NCBI GenBank assembly: GCA_023460935.1
Contig: JAEWOI010000020.1
Coordinates: 99,656 to 163,655 of the forward strand
Direction: 5' to 3'
From: Actinomycetes bacterium
Lineage (GTDB): Bacteria > Actinomycetota > Actinomycetes > Propionibacteriales > Propionibacteriaceae
Length of the DNA stretch: 64,000 nucleotides
Part shown: one piece after another, positions 59,297 through 64,000 of the stretch
How the letters are laid out: each line of letters starts with the position of its first letter
How positions within the stretch are numbered: position 1 is the first letter of the stretch
Position numbers and translations under genes: made by a program
Notes under the pieces: generated by a model
The model's input: only the letters and a program-made list of their open reading frames with translations
Databases searched by the model: none
What the model was told of the DNA's origin: nothing

Positions 59297-60229
59297 CTAC
59301 TTCAGTGCCGCCGTACCGACCGGAGGGTCGGCAAAGGTGCCGGTCAACTCCGCCCCGACCGCGGTGAGCACGTCCAGGACAGCCCGGACGGCGACCCGCT
59401 GCAACCGGTCCGGCCGGCCGAGGGCGACGATCGAACGCACCGAGCGGACGTCGCTGAGCGGGATGGTGACCAGGCCGGAGCGCGGCCTGGTGGTGAAGCG
59501 GGGCAACAGCGCGCAGCCGACGCCGGCGGCGACGAGCGCCTCCACCACCCGGTTGTCCCGCACCCGCTGCACCACCTGCAGCGCCTCGCCGCTGCGGTTC
59601 TCGATGGCGATCCTCACCGTGTCGAACGGGAAGCCGAGCGGCACGCTGATCCAGCGCTCGCCGGCCAGGTCGGCAGCGGCCAGGGTCCTTCGGCCCGCCA
59701 GGCGGTGGCCGGCCGGGACGGCGACGTCGAGCGGTTCCCGGGCGACGGTGACCCCCGCCAGGCGGTCGGCGCCGGCAGGGGTGGCGGCGAGGCTGTGCCC
59801 GAGCACGAGGTCGTAGTCCGCTGCCTTGGCAGCGAAGTCGGACTCGGCGACGTCGGAGTCGCTCAGTTGCACTTCGAGCCCCGTCCCGGCCAGGCGGGCG
59901 AGGGCCGGCGGCAGCAGGAACTCGGCTGCGCTGGGCAGCGAGGCGATGCTCACCTGCCCGGACGGTTCGCCACGCAGCTGGTCGAGCTGGCCCTGCAGCC
60001 GGCTGAGCGTTGTGGCCACCTCCACGGCCCCGGCGGCGAGCAGCCGGCCGGCGGCGGTCAGGCGCAGCCCGCGTCCGTGCGCCTCCACCAGGGCGGTGCC
60101 GAAGGCGCGCTCTGCCGTGCGCAACTGCTGGCTCACCGCCGAGGGGGAGCGGTAGGTGGCGCCCGCCACGGCGGTCACCGTGCCCCGGTCGGCCAGTTCA
60201 CGCAGCAATTCCAGATGACGAACGTCCAT
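59297..60229 (-). CDS. LysR-family transcriptional regulator
   Basis: A 310-residue regulator. The N-terminal winged helix reads MDVRHLELLRELADRGTVTA, then GATYRSPSAVSQQLRTAERA; the effector domain has the periplasmic-binding fold starting GQVSIASLPSAAEFLLPPAL. It is divergent from the EamA-family exporter gene, 72 bp away, which is the usual arrangement for LysR control of an adjacent target. The T-N11-A-type motif could not be picked with confidence in the gap. Confidence 0.92.
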   Translation of the reverse strand: MDVRHLELLRELADRGTVTAVAGATYRSPSAVSQQLRTAERAFGTALVEAHGRGLRLTAAGRLLAAGAVEVATTLSRLQGQLDQLRGEPSGQVSIASLPSAAEFLLPPALARLAGTGLEVQLSDSDVAESDFAAKAADYDLVLGHSLAATPAGADRLAGVTVAREPLDVAVPAGHRLAGRRTLAAADLAGERWISVPLGFPFDTVRIAIENRSGEALQVVQRVRDNRVVEALVAAGVGCALLPRFTTRPRSGLVTIPLSDVRSVRSIVALGRPDRLQRVAVRAVLDVLTAVGAELTGTFADPPVGTAALK

Positions 60230-60301
60230 TAAGCCAGCCTAAACCGATCTTTCAGCAGGTTGCGCTTGTTCTTCATGGTTGATTCGATCGAGGATTGCCC
60301 G

Positions 60302-61219
60302 GTGCCCGTCCGCCATCGACTCCTCGCCGCCGTGGTCGCAGTGCTGTGGGGCGTGAACTTCCTGGCCATCCACGCCTCGCTGGAGCAGTTCCCGCCGTTC
60401 CTGCTGGTGGCCCTGCGGTTCGCGCTGATCGCCGTGCCCACCGTCCTGCTGGTGCCCCGCCCGGCGGTACCGCTGCGCTGGCTGGTGGGCTACGGGCTGG
60501 GCTTCGGCGTGGCGCAGTTCACGTTCCTCTACTGGGGGATGTCGGCCGGCATGCCCACCGGGCTGTCCTCACTGGTGCTGCAGGCGTCCGCGCCGTTCAC
60601 GCTGGTGCTCGGCGCAGCGCTGCTGCGTGAGCGGGTGGGCCGCCGCCAGTGGATGGGCATCGTCATCGCCGTCGCGGGCATGGTGCTGGTCGGCGTCTCC
60701 CGCGCCCAGGCTGCCACGCTGCTGCCGTTCCTGCTGGTGCTGCTGGGCGGCCTGGGCTGGGCCTTCGGCAACCTGGCGAGCCGGCTGGCCAAGCCACCCA
60801 ACCCGCTGCACCTCACGCTGTGGATGTCAGTCGTGGTGCCGGTGCCGATGCTGGCGCTGTCGCTCTGGGTCGAGGGGCCGGCGAGGATCGCGTCCGCCAT
60901 GGCCGGATCGTTCTCAGCCGCGGCCCTGCCGGCATGGCTGGGGCTGGCCTACACCTGCGTGCTGGGCACAGCCGTCGGCTCGGGAATCTGGACGTGGCTA
61001 CTGGCGCGGCACCCGGCGGGCGTGGTGGCCCCGTTCTCGATGCTGGTGCCGGTGGCTGGCCTGCTCACCGCCGGCCTGGTGCTGGCCGAGGTGCCCACCT
61101 GGCTGGAGCTGTCCGGCGCCGTGGTGGTGGTCTCCGGGGTCCTGATCGGTTCGCTGCGAGCTCGTCCGCAACCCGTGGTGGCGCCGCCGCCGGCGGTGCT
61201 GGCACCGGCGAAGCCGTGA
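60302..61219 (+). CDS. EamA/DMT-family transporter
   Basis: A 305-residue exporter with ten transmembrane segments in two repeated EamA halves; the first is LLAAVVAVLWGVNFLAIHAS, and the second half starts near LLPFLLVLLGGLGWAFGNLA. RFALIAVPTVLL and SVVVPVPMLALSL are typical. These proteins export amino acids or metabolites; the divergent LysR suggests inducible expression. GTG 60302 is selected; ATG 60275 would add nine residues (MVDSIEDCP). Confidence 0.9.
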   Translation: MPVRHRLLAAVVAVLWGVNFLAIHASLEQFPPFLLVALRFALIAVPTVLLVPRPAVPLRWLVGYGLGFGVAQFTFLYWGMSAGMPTGLSSLVLQASAPFTLVLGAALLRERVGRRQWMGIVIAVAGMVLVGVSRAQAATLLPFLLVLLGGLGWAFGNLASRLAKPPNPLHLTLWMSVVVPVPMLALSLWVEGPARIASAMAGSFSAAALPAWLGLAYTCVLGTAVGSGIWTWLLARHPAGVVAPFSMLVPVAGLLTAGLVLAEVPTWLELSGAVVVVSGVLIGSLRARPQPVVAPPPAVLAPAKP

Positions 61220-61223
61220 AGGC

Positions 61224-61643
61224 CTAGGCCTGGTCAGGGTTGGAGCCGGAGTCAGGGTCCTTGCGCAGCTCGTCCTCGCGGCGCTTCAACTCCTCCTCCC
61301 AGCGCTTCAACAGGCGCTCGTGCTCGGCGTTGCTCTGCTTCAGTCTGGAGAGGAACTCCGGGTCGTCGTCCGGTGCCACCGGGCGCGGGCGCTGGGGGCG
61401 CTCGATCCCTGGGAAACCAGAGCCGGCCGGGGTGGACGGCGAGGGCCGCTGGGAGGCGCTGGAGCGGGTGGGTCGTCCGGCCAGCAGCCAGGCGATGCAA
61501 CCGACGATCGGCACGATCAGGATGGCCAGTACCCAGGCCCACCTGGGCAGGTTGCGAATGCGGCGCTGGTCGGCCTGAATGCAGTCGACCAGGCAGAACA
61601 CCACCAGGATCAACTCGATCAGGAACGGCAGCACGCGGATCAT
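61224..61643 (-). CDS. PLDc_N-domain membrane protein
   Basis: A 139-residue protein with two N-terminal transmembrane segments (VLPFLIELILVVFCLVDCIQ and WAWVLAILIVPIVGCIAWLL) that match the phospholipase D-nuclease N-terminal (cardiolipin synthase N-terminal) module, followed by a ~75-residue charged tail with a predicted coiled coil (EHERLLKRWEEELKRREDEL). No catalytic HKD motif is present. Function unknown. The gene is convergent with the EamA transporter. Confidence 0.85.
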   Translation of the reverse strand: MIRVLPFLIELILVVFCLVDCIQADQRRIRNLPRWAWVLAILIVPIVGCIAWLLAGRPTRSSASQRPSPSTPAGSGFPGIERPQRPRPVAPDDDPEFLSRLKQSNAEHERLLKRWEEELKRREDELRKDPDSGSNPDQA

Positions 61644-61724
61644 TCGAACTCCTGTTTAGGTGCCCTCCACCATACGGCACCACCCAATCCCGCCTACCCG
61701 GCGCCGGCCTCCCGCGCGGGCCGT

Positions 61725-62438
61725 TCAGGCAGCCTTGGCGCGCGCCCGGAGCTGTCCGCAGAAGGCCTGTGCCAGCAGCCGCCCGTTGCGGGACACCTCG
61801 GTGTCCTGGCGGTGCATGGTGCGCCGGACGTCGCGCCCGTCCCCGCCGTCGAGTTCCGCCCAGCGGCCCATCAGTTCGGGGGAGGCCTCCGGGTGGAACT
61901 GCACGCCCACGGCCGAGCCCACCCGGAACGCCTGGTTGGCGTACCGCTCGGTGGCGGCGAGTGACAGCGCGCCCTGCGGCAGCTTCGTCACCACGTCGTG
62001 GTGCGACTGGGCGACCAGCGACGGGCCCTGTTCTGCGAGGCGCCCCAGCAACGGGTCGTGCAGCGCGGCAGGTGCCCAGGTGATCGTGTGGGCCCCCTCC
62101 TCGCCGCCGTCGGGGTGGTCCACCACCACCTCGCCGCCGAGGGCTTCGGCCAGCAGCTGGTGGCCAAGGCAGATCGCCAGGGTCGGCACCCCCGCCGCGA
62201 CCGCACCGGCCAGCAGGCCTTTCAGGGGCTCCAGCCAGTCGTGGGACGCGGCGTCGTGGGCGCTCATCCGGCCTCCCAGCACCAGCAGGCCGTCGGCCAG
62301 GTCGGAGACCTCGGGCACGTCCCTCGACCACAGTGGGTAGGCCCGCAGCAGGACCCCGTTGCTGGCCAGCCAGGGGCCGAAGCGGTCCAGCGGCACCTTC
62401 GGGTCGGGCTGGATGATGGTCACGCGGGCGGTGGGCAT
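61725..62438 (-). CDS. Class I glutamine amidotransferase-like protein
   Basis: A 237-residue cytoplasmic protein with the GATase1 triad: nucleophile Cys in LAICLGHQLLAEALGG, His in VQFHPEASPELM, and the Glu two residues later. LLVLGGRMSAHDAASHDWLE near residue 55 is typical of the GMP-synthase-like stand-alone GATases that act in amine or gamma-glutamyl metabolism. Partner and substrate are unknown. Confidence 0.9.
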   Translation of the reverse strand: MPTARVTIIQPDPKVPLDRFGPWLASNGVLLRAYPLWSRDVPEVSDLADGLLVLGGRMSAHDAASHDWLEPLKGLLAGAVAAGVPTLAICLGHQLLAEALGGEVVVDHPDGGEEGAHTITWAPAALHDPLLGRLAEQGPSLVAQSHHDVVTKLPQGALSLAATERYANQAFRVGSAVGVQFHPEASPELMGRWAELDGGDGRDVRRTMHRQDTEVSRNGRLLAQAFCGQLRARAKAA

Positions 62439-62514
62439 GGCCGGAGCCTAACCGGCAGGGCTGACGGCCAGGTTACGGGTGCGCAACCGTTCGGCTACTC
62501 GCGCCGGCCCCCGT

Positions 62515-63768
62515 TCAGGCGGCAGGCACCGACTGCCTCTGGTCGGCGAGGATCTCCACCGGGTCGGCAACCAGGGTCCCGGCAGGTCCAACCCACCGCG
62601 CCACAGCGAGGCTGGCGAACAGCGCGACCAGCACCACCAGCAACGCGTGCTGGGTGCTGCCGAGGCCGGCCGCCGCGAACCCGATCAGCGGGGCGGTCGT
62701 CATCGTGGCGACCGAGCCGAGCGAGGCCATCACCGAGACCCGCGCCGGCGCCCTGGAGGGATCATCGGAAGCTGCGGCGACAGCGATCGGGAAGCACAGG
62801 GCCGCGCCCACGCCCCAGAGCGCCACGCCGGCCACGGCTGCGGCCGGGCCGGGGGCGAGGCCGAAAAGGGCGAGACCGGCGACGCCGGCCAGGCCGGACA
62901 GCTGGAGGGTGACCACCCGGCCCAGCCGGTCCATCAGCCGGGTGCCGAACACCCGGACCACCGTCATGGACGCGATGAAGAGGCCGAGGGCGAGCCCGCC
63001 GGTGGCTTCGGTGACGCCGAAGCCGTCGACGAAGGCGATCGCGAGCCAGTTGTTGGCCGCACCCTCGCTCAGCGCTGCGCCGAACGCGACCACGCCGAGC
63101 AGCAGCGTGCGTGGCTCCGTCCAGACCGCCAGGGCACCGCGGGAGTGCCGCCCCCCGGCGTCCCGCGGTTTCCGGACGCGGCCGGGCAGCACCATGCCGC
63201 CGGCGAGCGCGGCCAGCCGGAGCGCGCCGACCAGAACGCCGACCACCGCGAACTGGACGACGACCGCGACCCCTGCGGAGGAGGCAGTGGCACCCAGCAC
63301 CGAGCCGGCCACCGCGCCGGCGGAGAAAGCGGCGTGGAAGTGCGGGATCACCGAACGGCCGTACGCCTGCTCGATGCGGGTGGACTCGACGTTCATCGGC
63401 ACGTTCAGGAGGGCGCCGCCGATGCCGTTGATCACAATCCCCAGGCCGAACAGCCAGCGCGAAGCCAGTGCCGGGCCCACGCCCATCAGCACGAAGCCGA
63501 TGGTCATGACCACCGCCCCGGTGGCGAACACCCGGGCGCTGCCGAAGCGCTCCAGGATCGAAGCAGAGGAGAACACCGTGGCCAGCGCACCCACCGAGCC
63601 GACGAGCAGGATCACGCCGAGCTCTGTGGCGGTGAGGGAGAGGGCGTCGCGGATGCTCGGGATGCGCGCGAGCCAGGAGAACACGATCAGGCCGCTCAGG
63701 GCGAACGCGCCGAGCAACAGCAGGCGGGCGCGGGCCAGCGCCGCGGGGGCCGGGAAGGGCCGGAACAC
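62515..63768 (-). CDS. MFS transporter
   Basis: A 417-residue transporter with about twelve transmembrane segments. GTG 63768 is used, six bases after a GGAG site, and the first membrane segment follows (ARLLLLGAFALSGLIVFSWL). GVILLVGSVGALATVFSSAS, GAANNWLAIAFVDGFG and LGLFIASMTVVRVFGTRLMD match the FucP/YbjJ-like MFS group that includes putative sugar or drug exporters. Direction and substrate are unknown. Confidence 0.88.
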   Translation of the reverse strand: MFRPFPAPAALARARLLLLGAFALSGLIVFSWLARIPSIRDALSLTATELGVILLVGSVGALATVFSSASILERFGSARVFATGAVVMTIGFVLMGVGPALASRWLFGLGIVINGIGGALLNVPMNVESTRIEQAYGRSVIPHFHAAFSAGAVAGSVLGATASSAGVAVVVQFAVVGVLVGALRLAALAGGMVLPGRVRKPRDAGGRHSRGALAVWTEPRTLLLGVVAFGAALSEGAANNWLAIAFVDGFGVTEATGGLALGLFIASMTVVRVFGTRLMDRLGRVVTLQLSGLAGVAGLALFGLAPGPAAAVAGVALWGVGAALCFPIAVAAASDDPSRAPARVSVMASLGSVATMTTAPLIGFAAAGLGSTQHALLVVLVALFASLAVARWVGPAGTLVADPVEILADQRQSVPAA

Positions 63769-64000
63769 AACACACTCCAGGGAAGCTCGACAGCGGATCC
63801 CTTGGTGCGGGCGCCCGTCGGTCTGGCGGCAGGCCGCTGGGCGGCCAGCCAGGCTGGACACGGCATCGGGGATGCCCCCAACTCCATCAGCGACGGCTCC
63901 GCAAGTCAAACCGAACGGCGTTTGGGTTAGCCCTGACCTCCACCTCCGCCTCCGCCTCCCCGGGGGCAGTGGGTTTGTCGGGGGGGTCGGGGGGGGGGGG
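63769..64000. other. Right end of window, ends in poly-G
   Basis: No gene is visible. The stretch contains CCTCCG repeats near 63940-63958 and finishes with a run of ten or more G after GGGGGGGTC. A homopolymer end like this often marks a contig border or sequencing artefact. Confidence 0.6.

Overview
The window is high-GC DNA with the gene style of an actinobacterium (Actinomycetota): frequent GTG starts, 1-4 nt stop/start overlaps, a MurT/GatD pair for lipid II amidation, a DsbA-like/VKOR oxidative folding pair, a DUF3618 protein, two sugar ABC importers without their own ATPase, and a bifid-type phosphoketolase. I cannot fix the genus; a propionibacterial or nocardioid-like organism would fit. 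Almost every gene is chromosomal housekeeping or sugar metabolism, except the first ~14.4 kb, which is accessory.

1-14,330 is a mobile region. A MobF/TrwC-type relaxase-helicase (minus strand, running off the left edge) is followed by a short toxin-antitoxin-like pair behind two tandem palindromes, a 2,152-residue secreted RHS/YD-repeat polymorphic toxin with a lower-GC C-terminal tip and an overlapping immunity-type gene, an IS3-family element in which both reading frames carry one-base frameshifts, and a tyrosine recombinase whose stop codon lies inside the IS end. This looks like an integrative or mobilizable element that carries a contact/secreted toxin.

14,528-31,700 returns to core genes: topoisomerase IB, a DUF6328-like membrane protein, a 1-Cys Bcp peroxiredoxin, a trehalose/maltose-type ABC importer (lipoprotein plus two permeases), tRNA-Lys, gatD-murT, an ArsR regulator/SRPBCC pair with a perfect 10-bp inverted repeat operator, an SGNH esterase, a lipoprotein alkaline phosphatase, tRNA-His, oligoribonuclease, a DinB-like protein, tRNA-Arg, a GH1 beta-glucosidase overlapping a GPH-family sugar transporter, and a DUF2975/XRE pair.

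31,750-46,900 holds a Ski2-like helicase, phosphoketolase, dihydroxy-acid dehydratase, and then a divergent sugar regulon: to the left a PfkB kinase, a sugar-binding lipoprotein and two permeases; to the right a DeoR regulator, a GH4 NAD-dependent glycosidase, a ribokinase-like kinase and a DeoC-type aldolase. Together they would import, deglycosylate, phosphorylate and cleave an unidentified sugar; this is the most plausible undescribed pathway in the window.

47,100-64,000 has a large cell-wall enzyme in which an NlpC/P60 domain appears to sit inside a glucosaminidase-like domain, followed by peptidoglycan-binding and four Ig-like repeats; a GlsB/YeaQ protein; an SDR; an APC permease; a DUF4395-thioredoxin-cysE operon preceded by a tiny leader reading Met-Cys-Met-Cys-Cys-Cys-Arg-Gly, a probable cysteine attenuator; the DsbA/VKOR pair; a frameshifted pirin; another SDR; a LysR regulator divergent from an EamA exporter; a PLDc_N protein; a glutamine amidotransferase; and an MFS transporter. 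The last bases are a poly-G run, which may be a contig end.
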